64,000 nt of DNA, from positions 62,001 through 126,000 of the forward strand of contig JAKOGI010000526.1 in the NCBI GenBank assembly GCA_029747015.1. The letters are read 5' to 3'. Below, piece after piece: positions 22,895 to 32,690 of the stretch. The stretch's first letter is position 1; every line of letters starts with the position of its first letter. The position numbers and the translations under genes are program-made. Under the pieces are notes generated by a model. It searched no databases. It saw nothing but the letters and a program-made list of their open reading frames with translations, and was not told the DNA's origin. The stretch is from Carnegiea gigantea (taxonomy: Eukaryota > Streptophyta > Magnoliopsida > Caryophyllales > Cactaceae).

Positions 22895-25800
22895 TCCTCC
22901 CCCACCTAATATTTTGTCCTCGTACGCGCGAATTTGCCCCTTGAATTGCCACAAGTGTTGGACAGGTTCCCAGCTGGCCTCGCTCTCGGGTAGTCCTTTC
23001 CACTTGACAAGGAGTTCATGAGTTGGTGGTTGGTTGGAATGTCGCACCACCCGATCGGCTAGGACCTCTTCCACTTCCTTGTCATGTTGCACCTTGATGC
23101 CCAAAGGTGCCCGGTGTGAGATACTTCGACTTGGATCCACATTGTCCCCATGATAAGGCTTGAGTAGGCTCACATGAAAGACGGGGTAGTACTTGATCCT
23201 GGGAGGCAACTCCACCTTATAAGCTTGCGCCCCCACCTTCTTAAGGATGGGGAAAGGTCCCTCATATCGGCGAATGAGACCTCGATGCCGGCCACTTAAC
23301 CTCGCATGATTGTACATCTTAACAAGCACGAGGTCTCTAACTTGGAACTCCCTCGAGCGCCTCTTTTTATCAGCCCACTTCTTCATTTTCTTGGAGGCTT
23401 TCTCCAAGTAAGCTCGAGTCACCCCCACTTGGTCATTCCAGTCCTTGGCGAACTTGTAGGCGGGTGGACTCGGTCCCCGGTACCCTGTGGCAAGAGAACT
23501 CGGGGTCAACGGTTGTTGCCCCGTAACAATCTCAAACGGACTCTGGTCCGTGGACTCGCTTCTTTGTAGGTTATATGAGAATTGGGCCACATCAAGCAAC
23601 TTGGCCCAATTCTTTTGGTTGGCACTCACATAGTGCCTTAAGTAAAGCTCCAAGAGAGCATTGGCCCTCTCGGTCTGTCCATCACTTTGGGGATGGAAGC
23701 TGGTAGAGAAGTTAAGCTCGGATCCCATGAGCTTGAATAACTCGGTCCAAAATCGTCCCGTGAGCCGAGTGTCCCGATCACTCACAATTGATTGAGGCAA
23801 GCCCCAATACTTGACCACATGTTTGAAGAATAAATGGGCGGCTTGCTCGGCGGAACATTCCTTGGGTGCTGGAATGAAAGTGGCATACTTAGAGTATCGG
23901 TCCACCACTACAAGCACCCAATTATAGCCATCACTCGTGGGTAACCCCACGATGAAGTCCATAGAGACGCTTTCCCATGGTCTTTCGGGAATGGGAAGAG
24001 GCTCCAATAGCCCCGCAGGTGCACCTTACTCCACTTTGTCTTGTTGACACACAAGACAAGTCTTCACATAGGCCTCCACATCATCCTTTAAGTGGGGCCA
24101 ATAGTTGGAATCTCCTACGAGGGCAAGTGTGCGGTGTATGCCTAGATGGCCTGCCCACTTGCTATCATGACACTCCTTCATGACTTCCCACCGAAGGTTG
24201 TCATATGAAGGAACATAGATGCGCTTGCCCTTAGTGCGGATCAAGCCATCTTCCTGCCAAAATCTCCGTGTCTTGCCCTCCTTGACAAGTTGGATGATGG
24301 TCTGGGTGAGAGAATCATGTTGGAGTCCCTCCTTAATGCGGTCCCGTAGGTTGCCTTGAGGATGACTGATGTTGGCAAGTTCACCCTTGCGACTCAAGGC
24401 ATCGGCCACTATGTTGGCACGTCCTGGCTTATACTCCGTAACATAGCCAAACTCGGCCAGGAAATCTTGCCACCGGGCTTGCTTGGGAGTCAGCTTCTTC
24501 TGAGTTTGGAAGTAACTTGTGGCTACATTGTCGGTCTTGATTGTGAACTTACTCCCGAGCAAGTAATGCCTCCATGTGCGGAGACAATGTATAACCGCGG
24601 TCATCTCTTTTTCTTGGACCGTGTACCGCCTCTCGGTGTCATTTAGCTTCCGGCTCTCAAAGGCAATAGGATGACCATCTTGCATCAAGACACCGCCAAT
24701 GGCGAAGTCGGAAGCATCCGTGTGTAGTTCAAAAGGCTTGTTGAGGTCGGGGAGAGAGAGAACGAGCTCCTCCGTGATAGCCTTTCTCAAGGCATTAAAG
24801 GCATGTTGGCATTCTTGACTCCACGTCCATCCTCTTCCTTTCTTCAACAAGTCGGTGAGAGGGGCGACTATCGCGGAATAGCCCTTGATGAACCGTCGGT
24901 AGTAGTTCACCAAGCCAAGGAAAGATCTTAACTCGGTGACTTTCGTTGGTGGCTTCCATTCAAGGATGGCCTTGACTTTTGCAGGGTCCATGCGTAGCTT
25001 GCCTCTCCCAATGATGTGACCCAAGAAAGGCACCTCTTCTTGTGCGAAGGAGCACTTTTCTTTCTTTACATAGAGTTGGTTGTCCCTTAAAGTTCGGAAC
25101 ACTTCCCGCAAGTGTCCCACATGCTCCTCCAAGGACTTGCTATAGATGACAATGTCATCAAGATACACAACGACGAAGTGATCAAGGAAAGGAGCAAGTA
25201 CCTTGTTCATGAGGGTGCAAAATGTGGCCGGTGCATTTGTAAGGCCAAAGGGCATGACAAGGAACTCGTATGAACCATAACGTGTCACACATGCCGTCTT
25301 TGGCTTATCCCCTTCGGCTATACGGACTTGATAGTACCCACTCCTCAAATCGAGTTTTGTAAAGTACCTTGCATCTCCGAATTGATCAAACAAGTCATCG
25401 ATGCGAGGGATGGGATACTTGTTCTTGATGGTGACCTTGTTGAGGGCCCGATAGTCGATGCATAGACGAAGAGAACCATCATGTTTCTTTTGGAATAATA
25501 CCGGCGCACCATAAGGAGATTTGGAGGGACGAATGTAACCGGCATTAAGTAACTCCTTCAGCTGTCTCCTTAGTTCTTCGAGTTCCGGAGGTGCCATTCG
25601 GTAAGGAGGAAATGCGGGTGGCTTAGCCCCCACCTCTAACTCAATAGCATGATCGACTTCCCTTCTTGGAGGAAGCCTCTTGGGTAACTCGGCGGGTATG
25701 ACGTCTTTGAACTCGCCAAGTGCCTCTTGGATGACCTTGGGGGCTTGAACTTCCTTGGGTTCCTCCTTCATCTTAAGAGTAGCAAGGAAAGTTGGTTCCT

Positions 25801-27454
25801 TTTTCTTTAGTCCCTTAGAAAACTGAAGGCCGGAGAGCATGTTGCCTTCATCGATGCCCCTCTTCACGGGAACATTACAAGGTTGTCCCGTCTCCATGAT
25901 ACACAAGGTGTCGGTGTAAGGTACCAAGTGTGCCTTCACCGCGTCAAGAAAATTGATGCCCAAATAGAATTTCTTGTCATCTAAGGGGGCAACGGTGATA
26001 TCGACCGTACCTTCCCACTGGCCGATTTGAATAGGGGTGCCGCGAGCAACTCCATGGATAGGGAGGCTCCTAGCATTGAATCCCTTTACATATCCTCCCT
26101 CTTTGATGTAGGAGAGCCCAACCTCATCGGCAAGCTCCTTGGCCATATGGACCGTGTCAGCACCCGTATCTAACAATGCTTGGAGAGGCTTACCGTTAAT
26201 AAGGGTCTCCACGTACATGCGCCCACGAGATTGTTTCTCAACTTTTGCATGGATCGCATTGAGTAGCTTGAGGGAAGCAATCTTCATCTCCTCTTGCTCT
26301 TCTTCTTTTTGGACAATGGCGGCAAGCTTACCCTTCTTGGGACATTCAAAGACCCGGTGTGGACCGTTGCATAGGAAACACGAATACTTCCGGGGTGCGT
26401 CGTTCTTCTTGCCTTTTCCTTTGTCTGTAGAGGGTTTGTCCCTCTTGGGGGACTTGTCTCGGTCTCCCCCACCTTTGCCGCTCCCACTATTCTTCTTGCC
26501 TTGTCCTTTTGACGAGTCTCTCTTGTACTTGTTCAGCGACTCGGCGGCGGCAACTGCGGAGGCGAGGTCTTGCACACCACGCCTTTCCAACTCGATCTTG
26601 GCCCAACCACTTAGGCCATCTAGGAATGCGAATAATGTGTCTTCCTCTCCCATGTTTGGGATCTCCAAGAGAAGCTCCTGGAATTCCCTCACATACTCAC
26701 GAAGGTGGCCCTCCTTGTGTTGGAGGTGCCTCAACTTGGCCCGAGCTTCCTTTACCGCGTCCTTTGGATAGAATTGCTCTTTGAGCCCCCTCTTGAATCC
26801 ATCCCAAGTGTTGATAGGAGTGGACCCTCGGTTGACATCGTCGCACCTTCGACGCCACCAAACAAGAGCAATGTCTTTAAGAGAGATGGAAGCCAGGTTT
26901 ACCTTTTGTGCCTCATCGGTGATGCCTACCGCTCCAAAGTAGGCCTCGAACTTCCAAAAGAAGTTATCAATCTCCCTCGCGTTCCTGGCCCCGTTGTAGG
27001 TTGGGGTTTGGAGTGCATTCACCTTTGGGGTGGTGGACACTTGACCTGATCCACCATTGCCTGCATTGGCCACCGCGGCCATGCATACTTTAAGTTGGGT
27101 TTCCAAGGCCTCAACCCTTGCCTTGTACGCCTCAATCTCGGATTTGCAAGCCACCATCTCAGCTTTGCAGGCTTGGAGCTCTCCATCCTGAAGAGCTCGG
27201 ACCTCCTCATCGACATTGCTTGCTAAGGATTTCACCGCCTCTTGCACCTCTGCACGGAACTCCTCCAAGTCCCCCGTGGACTCGAGCTCCTCGATGCGCT
27301 TTTCCATGTCATCCACCCTACCCGTGAGGTCCGACATGGAGTGGTTAATCTCCGCAAGCTTGTCATCTACAAGGATCGACAAGTCCTTGTTCTTATCCTT
27401 GTCCTTCTTTCCTCCTTGTTGAGGATTGCCAGCATCAGTGACACTTGAAGCCAT
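22847..27454 (-). pseudogene. gag-pol: Chromovirus gag-pol polyprotein, one in-frame stop
   Basis: The frame runs from the ATG at 27454 (MASSVTDAG) for about 1535 codons and is interrupted only by TAA at 24028-24026; the two halves share one frame. Approximate landmarks are: coiled-coil-like heptads 30-125; Gag core 150-295 with LVWWRRR; zinc knuckle C359-C362-H366-C371; protease LLDTGAD 427-433; RT with VVVYLDD at about 761-767; RNase H with HTDASD near 911; and [13 protein letters not shown]. Integrase has a CLVC finger at about 1133-1136, then D1166, D1226 and E1262 with D-x35-E. The chromodomain is at about 1460-1513 (LLVKWKGLPESEASWEP). The stop falls between finger and catalytic core, at a position where relatives read Gln, so CAA to TAA is likely. 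The frame ends inside the 3' LTR. All catalytic motifs are intact; only the stop disables full-length product. TTG codons upstream of the ATG overlap the primer site and are unlikely starts. Confidence 0.95.
22895..22907 (-). other. Polypurine tract of chromovirus
   Basis: The minus strand reads AGGTGGGGGAGGA directly before the LTR TGTCACGG, after ACGAGGACAAAATATT, the usual GAGGACAAAAT context. It is also coding, encoding the glycine run near the C-terminus. Confidence 0.85.
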
Positions 27455-27469
27455 GGATCTCCCAAACCA

Positions 27470-27484
27470 AGGCTCTGATACCAA
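27470..27484 (-). other. Primer binding site of chromovirus
   Basis: The minus strand carries TTGGTATCAGAGCC directly after the LTR end TTGACA, complementary to the initiator Met tRNA 3' end. The gag ATG follows 16 bases later. Confidence 0.9.
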
Positions 27485-27485
27485 C

Positions 27486-27932
27486 TGTCAAGGGTTGATA
27501 ATTCACTCAAACTTGGACCCGTGCGGCCTAGCAAACTTTGCTTGGGATTCTTGCTTTGTTTACTAGTAAGCCTTAAGGATGCTTAACTTAGCCTTTGAGG
27601 AGCTAAGTAAGCATACTCACACTCTAAGAAAGCTTTAGAGAGAGAAAGTAGAGAGAGAAGGAGTTTGGGAGAATGCTTTGTATTGCACTTGAATGCTTGG
27701 TTACAAAGGAGCCCCCTTGGGGGTATTTATACACTACCACCTCCTCAATGGACGGTGGCGATCTAATTGATCCTACGGTTGATATTGTACATCCAGAATA
27801 TTCTATATAAATATCTAAGGTTCTACACAAGTGTGGAGTTGTGTAGAACCTTCTGGAACCTTGGAGGATCCTCTAGAACATACTCTAGGGAAATCCAGGG
27901 CATTCTAGAGTATTCTAGAGCGGTCCGTGACA
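27486..27932 (-). mobile_element. 5' LTR of chromovirus
   Basis: 447 bp beginning TGTCACGG and ending TTGACA on the minus strand. It carries a TATA box at 27724-27731 and a short purine-rich GAGAGA stretch near 27640-27665, downstream of the TATA on the minus strand. Confidence 0.95.
27724..27731 (-). promoter_or_regulatory. LTR promoter TATA box (chromovirus)
   Basis: The minus strand reads GTGTATAAATACCCCC. A TATAAATA box in the middle of the 5' LTR, upstream of the primer site by about 240 bp, is the expected Pol II start signal. It is identical in the 3' LTR (22686-22693). Confidence 0.65.
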
Positions 27933-27938
27933 TCCTGG

Positions 27939-28340
27939 GCAGATGGTGCTCACCCGCGAAGCTCTAGTCTTGTACGAGAAGAGAAGCCTGGACTAGGCTC
28001 AGCTCTTGTTCTCTGTTTTTTTTATCTTTGCTCTTGTTTGATCCATCAACACTTTCTTCCAACTTTTACATCCAATTTATTCAAATCTCCAAAATATCTA
28101 TAAAAATAATAAAAATACATTAAAACTCTAATTAACTAATTTAATATGAGCAAATATTAGGAAGTAAAAGGATACAAAATGTCATAATTTTGGGTTGAAC
28201 AATCGACCCCCTAATCAAAGTCAAACTCAACTCCATACAAAGAGGCCAAAGATATCAACACTCTTGCACATATGCAGTAATCACTCGAAGAACCCACATT
28301 AACGCATATAGCTCATCCTTGGCTATGCTACGTGGCAAAT
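27939..28340. other. LTR-like A+T-rich DNA hosting the chromovirus (right half)
   Basis: Continuation of the target DNA interrupted at 22447. It is A/T-rich with short homopolymers (28080-28200), no ORF and no recognised motif. It lies next to an Athila-like protease relic and could be its LTR or spacer. Confidence 0.35.
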
Positions 28341-28344
28341 TGGC

Positions 28345-29272
28345 TGCTAAATTCACCTGGGCACAACCAAGTCACTGGCCCTTAGTGGACTCCCAAAATC
28401 AATCATACGAGGATCATTATAACATAAAGCATTGGACTTCACAATCTTATCAGAAATAGCCACATCACATCCACAACAAGTAAATGAAGCGGGAAAAGAG
28501 TTTCGGTCCTTAAACATACCAAATTCAGCATGGTGCTCCTCCACATCACATGTTAACTGTCCCACTTTTAACATCTATCCTATAAGCTCGAGTAGCCAAG
28601 AGAGGCCTTGCAAGAATAATTTTGTAAAGGCATCTTCAGCTACATCAAGAATTACAAAGTCCATACATAAAAATCACCCATTTTTATAGGAACATTCTCC
28701 AAAATCCCCATAGGGTACGTCGTAAAACGGCTCACCAATTGTAATGAAATTGTGGTGGGTTGCAATGCTCCTAGGTCAAATTTCTTTAAAATGGAATAGC
28801 GCATCAAACTCACACTTAAACCAACGTCACACAAAGCACTATTAATGCTCACATTTTTAATGAAGCAAGGGATAGAGAAGCTACCGGGGTCCTCAAGCTT
28901 TGCTGGAAGCTTATTTAGAACAACAACACTACACTCTTCACCTAAAGCTATAGTCTCATGCCTATAAATTTTCCTCTTTTGGGGGGGGACCTATTTTAAA
29001 ATTTTAAATACCAAGACATCTGAGACAAAGCATTAACGAAAGAAAGGTTCACAGGCAACTCCTTAAGCATATCCAGTAACTTCCTGAATCAGGCATCAAT
29101 TTTGGCCGTAGCAACTCCTTGTTGAAAAGGCAAGGGAGGCATGTAAGGCATTAGGGAAGAGGGCTTAGGCTCCTGAGGCCTGTCACTTTCATTCTTCCCT
29201 TGATGTTCGTCCTTACTAGGAAAATATTCTTAACTCTCGTCATCATTCTTCTCATCAGCCTTTGTACCACCC
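28345..29272 (-). pseudogene. Athila-like gag C-terminus and protease relic
   Basis: Minus-strand fragments appear in the order of an Athila-type polyprotein. At 29140-28990 I read PLPFQQGVATAKIDA, LLDMLKELPVNLSFVNALSQM and KLPAKLEDPGSFSIPC in different frames. ORF 28852-28652 has the retropepsin region SALCDVGLSVSLMRYSILKK then TISLQLVSRFTTYPMGILEN, where the lineage normally has CDLGASVSLMP; the active-site Gly-Ala is lost here. After a frame change come IILARPLLATRAYRIDVKSG and the ORF 28574-28353 tail (CDVEEHHAEFGMFKDRNS). Frameshifts and stops are numerous. RT and integrase are missing, so the element was truncated or deleted before the chromovirus arrived. Confidence 0.8.
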
Positions 29273-29529
29273 TGACCCTCCCTAGGTCGCGAGTAGTTAC
29301 CATAAACCGGCTTCAATGATCGTTGACTGGCCCTCTGGCGTGTTTTGTCATCGCTTACATGCTGCGCGGGAAACTTCTCTAGAGGTCGCCCATCGCAAGA
29401 TTACTCCCCAGTAAGCACGCTTAACTGTGGAGTTCTTAAGAGTGGACTTCCCAAAAAGAAAGGTACATATTTGGTGATATAAGTAGTCACTTCAAATCCT
29501 TTTAAGCCCCACTCGGGGTGGTTGTTGCA
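29273..29529 (-). mobile_element. Cassandra-like LTR with 5S rRNA-like module
   Basis: On the minus strand, 29437-29361 matches plant 5S rRNA in order: AGAACTCC, AGTTAAGCGTGCTT (box A region), GGGGAGTA, GATGGGCGACCTC (intermediate element and start of box C) and GAAGT. A 5S-like segment in a short LTR is the hallmark of Cassandra TRIM elements. The flanking words ACAAAACACGC, TTTATGGTAACTACTCGCGACC and GGGAGGGTCAGGGTGGTAC agree with what I recall of that family. The ends given are the nearest TG...CA candidates. No matching duplication is evident, so the boundaries and completeness are uncertain. Confidence 0.65.
29361..29437 (-). other. 5S rRNA-like sequence with internal Pol III promoter boxes
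   Basis: About three quarters of the bases match the central and 3' part of plant 5S rRNA. The box A region (AGTTAAGCGTGC) is perfect and the intermediate element (GATGGGCGACC) nearly so. The box C part is damaged (TCTAGAGAAGT where TCCTGGGAAGT is normal). It is not a functional 5S gene because the 5' third of 5S rRNA is absent. Confidence 0.75.
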
Positions 29530-29703
29530 ATCACCCCCACTTAAAGCGCGCAATGTCCTCGTTGTGCCTCACTAATCGATCGACTGACGCGTCCTCTTGA
29601 CCAGCGGCCCATCCCAACATCTTTGCCCCGCTAGGTGACTGCCCATGGCTCTCCCATCCACTGGTGCAGCGCACAGTCGCAGGTCGGCTTTGTCCTTAAG
29701 ATA
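29530..29703 (-). pseudogene. gag fragment of host element D (beyond the LARD insertion)
   Basis: Read on the minus strand across the array insertion, the gag frame from 47600 (GGFVVSYL) continues in frame into KDKADLRL encoded from 29703 downward. The typical Gag has YLKDKADLWW here, so the two Trp are lost. Beyond about 29600 similarity fades and the Cassandra-like segment begins. Only a short piece of the gag core is preserved. Confidence 0.6.
29699..29703. repeat. Target-site duplication AGATA (left)
   Basis: AGATA directly precedes the first LTR and recurs at 47595-47599 directly after the third, with no copies at the inner LTR borders. The whole 17.9-kb array therefore occupies one insertion site. 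Confidence 0.85.
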
Positions 29704-29968
29704 TGTAAGACCGCGTTCTTTATTCTGCGTTAAGTTAATCGTCTTGCCTTCTACGTCGCAAAATTCGTATTTTTATTAACTATATAAGTTAAGTTATTAT
29801 CGATGTGCTTATGTGAATGATAATTTTATTAAAAACAATTATTATTCTTATTATTGATTTTGAGATTAATTCGTACTAATTTGTACCGATAGTTAATTTA
29901 GTCGTTTCCTGAATACGATTAGGTTGTCAACCTTATAATTACTTTTGCCATTTTTCGAATCGAACCCT

Positions 29969-30027
<59 letters not shown>

Positions 30028-30044
30028 GTATGTATGTATATATG

Positions 30045-30110
<66 letters not shown>
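29969..30110. repeat. TA/CA/GTAT microsatellite in LTR 1
   Basis: Mixed (TA)n, (CA)n and GTAT runs of about 140 bp, the longest of three orthologous loci (36971-37034 is about 64 bp; 43809-43931 is about 123 bp). Alternating Ile-Tyr ORFs on both strands here are artefacts of the repeat. Confidence 0.95.
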
Positions 30111-30111
<1 letters not shown>

Positions 30112-30899
30112 ATTTGGGAACGAGCAATCGACGAAGAGTCGTATTATCAATTTGGGGTTTAGAATACGAAGTATTGAGATTAGTAAACCAGATTGAGATG
30201 GGTTTAGCAAGTGAGACCAAGCCAGAACAAACAAATAAAAAAAACAATAACAAAAAGGGGGCCGAAGCCCCCATCTTGAGCAAAAACACGAAAAGGGGCG
30301 TCTTCTTCAGGCTCGTTGCGATACCCCTCCCCGGCAACAACCAAAGAGAAAGAGAAGGAGAGAGAGAGAGAGGCGAGGGACGCTGGCAGCGGCAGGGCCA
30401 CCTCGGTGCACGCACTAGCATCTCCTCCAACGGCCGAGATAACTATCGTGAAGAGAGAGAGGGAGAGGTCGAGCGAAACTAGGAGAAACCACCATGTTGG
30501 TGGTTGGATCAGGCAGCGATTTGACGCGCCCAACATGTGCCTGGGGTCAGCCATGCAACCAGACTCTAGCCACCCCAATCCCTCTATGAATCGAGGGTGA
30601 ATTCGTAGCTCGACCATCAACCACAGCTTCAAATCAGTAAGCCAATTTCAGTCGATTTTGGGTTTGTTCGCGTGGGTTAGGAATGGCTACAGCAAGGAGT
30701 CAAAATTTGGGTTTTTCCAGCACCTAAAGTCGAGCCCAAAGACCTGCGAATCAGTCCTTAGCTTGGAGTCTAGGTGGTTGTTTCTCGCAACCTAAGTATT
30801 AATAATTTCGAAAATGTTTTAGCCCTTAAGTTATGATGCATGTCAGTTTAGGATTAGTTAGATGAATTGACATTATGCATATTCTATGAGATTATGCAT

Positions 30900-31610
30900 G
30901 TTCTATTTTAGCTGAATTTAGTTTAAATCGATGTATGTTAAGTTTAGTTAGCTTATGGCAGAAAGTGACTTCGAAATAACGTAACAATGCCTTGAATCGA
31001 TACATGTTCGTTTAGTTGATTAATGCTTGAAAATGGCTTCAAATTGATATATGTTAGTTTAGTTAATCCATGCTTATAAGTGGCTTTGACGTAAGAATGT
31101 CTCTCGAATCGATGCCCATTAAATTAACTAATTCATGATTGAAAGTAGCTTCGAAACAACCCAAGAATGCTTCGAACTGATGCATGTCAAGGTAGTTGAT
31201 TCAAGTTAGAAAATGGCCTTTGAAATGACATAAGAATGCCTTAAGCCGATGCATGCTAACATGGTTAATTCATACCTAAAATGACCTTGAAAATGACATA
31301 GTAACCTTGGTTAGTTAAAATAGATACGTAAAGCCTTAACACGACTAAGTTATGCGTTAAAAGTGACACGAATTGGGCATGCTTATTGCTTTGAATCAAT
31401 GCTTGTTAAATCAATTGATTCGTGCTTGAAAGCAACTTTGAAAAGAACTAAGAATGCCTTGAATCAATGCCTGTGAAGTTAGCTAAATCATCTTCAGAAG
31501 TAGCTTCTGAAATGGCATAAGCAAGTTTGAATCGATGACTGTTAAGTTAAGTGAAATTATGCTTTGAAAATGACATGAGTATGGCATGCTTATTTCTTAA
31601 ATGTGAATTA
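30900..31610. repeat. ~65-bp minisatellite in LTR 1
   Basis: About ten degenerate units of a pattern with GCTTGAAA, TGGCTTCGAAATGAC, AAGAATGCCTTGAATCGATG and CATGTTAAGTTAGTTAATTC. The same array occupies 37815-38475 in LTR 2 and 44715-45400 in LTR 3, with matching unit order, so it predates the array formation. Confidence 0.8.
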
Positions 31611-32599
31611 TGAATGTAAGCTAGCTTCATGCCTTGCTAGTTCATTTCAGTTCATCGAGTACTTTACTTAAGTTAAGGAAATGTATGTGTATGTTTACAT
31701 ATGCCGTAATGTGCCGCTGAAAGGTTGTTGCTCGCTTGGTAAGTTTATATGTAGCTATTTGATCTTGACTATTATGATAATATACTATGATTATGGAATT
31801 GAAAACCAAGATGGTAGTTGGATGGCTTGAAGATGAACTGATAAGGATTTTGAGGTTCTTTGTGGTTAGTGTTGTGTGAGCAGGTAGCCTGGGTTATGAT
31901 TGACCGCAATCGTGTATATTACGAGCCCATGTGTGGCTTATTCTGCTGTGCTGATTATCAAGTGTATGAATGTGTAACGTGAAAACTCCCATTCCTTGCA
32001 TGTCATTAAGTTTCATCTTTCGAGTGAGAGTGAGTTTGAAAAAGGAAGTTTTTATGGTTGTAACTAATAGTAGCTATAACTATTAGCAAATGATGGCCTA
32101 TTTTAACTATACGAATACAGTTTTGGGAGTGAACTCGCTGGAACGGGGAAATCCCTTAGGAATTTCAATAAAAAGAGAGTGCGCTGCATGAAAAAGGATT
32201 TTACTGCGGTAGGCAGCAAACGTATTAGCCGTTAGGCCATACGCTTTGAATTAGCTAAGATATTGTGTTTAGGGACAATAAGATGGGAGTGAACCCACTT
32301 GAATGGGGGAATCCCTAACCTACGGAGTAATCCCAGTAGTGGGAAGCCGTAGAGTCCCTGACGAGGGTTAAGGTCCAAAAGTTAGTTGTCATCCCGGGAG
32401 TAAGAGCTTAGCATGAGCAATAGTCTCACTAGGGGTTGAGAATAGATCTCACCCAGTCAGCACATTATGATGATCTTATACCAAAGTATTTTCCTAATAA
32501 CTAAGAAAAGCTGTCGGCATTTCGTCTTTTTAAGTATTTCAGAAAGAAAGTTTTTAAGGGCCATTATAGGACCAATACGAAAGCGATTCTTTTAAGAAT

Positions 32600-32690
32600 A
32601 TGAGCCTCAAAGAGGCTAAGAAAAGAGCTTTATGAGCCTCAAGAGGCTAAGAAAGTAGTTTTTATGAGCCTAAAGAGGCTAAGTAAACTG
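32600..32690 (+). repeat. Three tandem AGCCTC...GAGGCT hairpin units
   Basis: Units at 32603-32617, 32635-32648 and 32667-32680 can each fold with six-base or near-six-base arms (AGCCTC, GAGGCT) and a loop of two to four bases, spaced by about 32 bp and followed by TAAGAAA. Equivalent, partly mutated sets lie at 39476-39560 and 46398-46485. Confidence 0.7.

Larger units (their letters stand above)
22448..27932 (-). mobile_element. Nearly intact chromovirus (Ty3/gypsy), 5.5 kb
   Basis: A complete element on the minus strand: 5' LTR (27486-27932), primer site, one long gag-pol frame, polypurine tract, 3' LTR (22448-22894). The LTRs are both 447 bp and differ at about ten positions by eye (roughly 98% identity), so the insertion is young compared with its surroundings. 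At the commonly used grass LTR rate of 1.3e-8 this would be about a million years; that figure is an inference. The chromodomain at the C-terminus places it in the chromoviruses; I cannot name the clade with confidence. It lies within older LTR-like DNA. Confidence 0.95.

Noticed and set aside
26139..26771. 210-codon plus-strand ORF and other plus-strand ORFs within 22.9-27.4 kb
   Set aside because: They lie opposite the chromovirus gag-pol frame and are shadows of a highly biased coding strand.
29361..29437. Functional 5S rRNA gene
   Set aside because: The 5' third of 5S rRNA is missing and box C is mutated; the match is better explained as a Cassandra-like LTR module.
29968..30234. ORFs rich in alternating Ile-Tyr at the microsatellites (also 36875-37126, 36941-37369, 43759-44050)
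   Set aside because: They are translations of (TA)n/(CA)n repeats and flanking LTR DNA on both strands; length follows the repeat length and no domain is present.
30110..30632. Leu/Ser-rich ORFs in the LARD LTRs (also 37242-37466)
   Set aside because: They arise from a GA/CT low-complexity tract in the LTR; the frames differ between the three LTR copies, so no conserved protein is encoded.
30900..31610. CRISPR-like regular repeats
   Set aside because: The units are degenerate, contiguous and about 65 bp with no unique spacers, in a plant retrotransposon LTR; this is a minisatellite.
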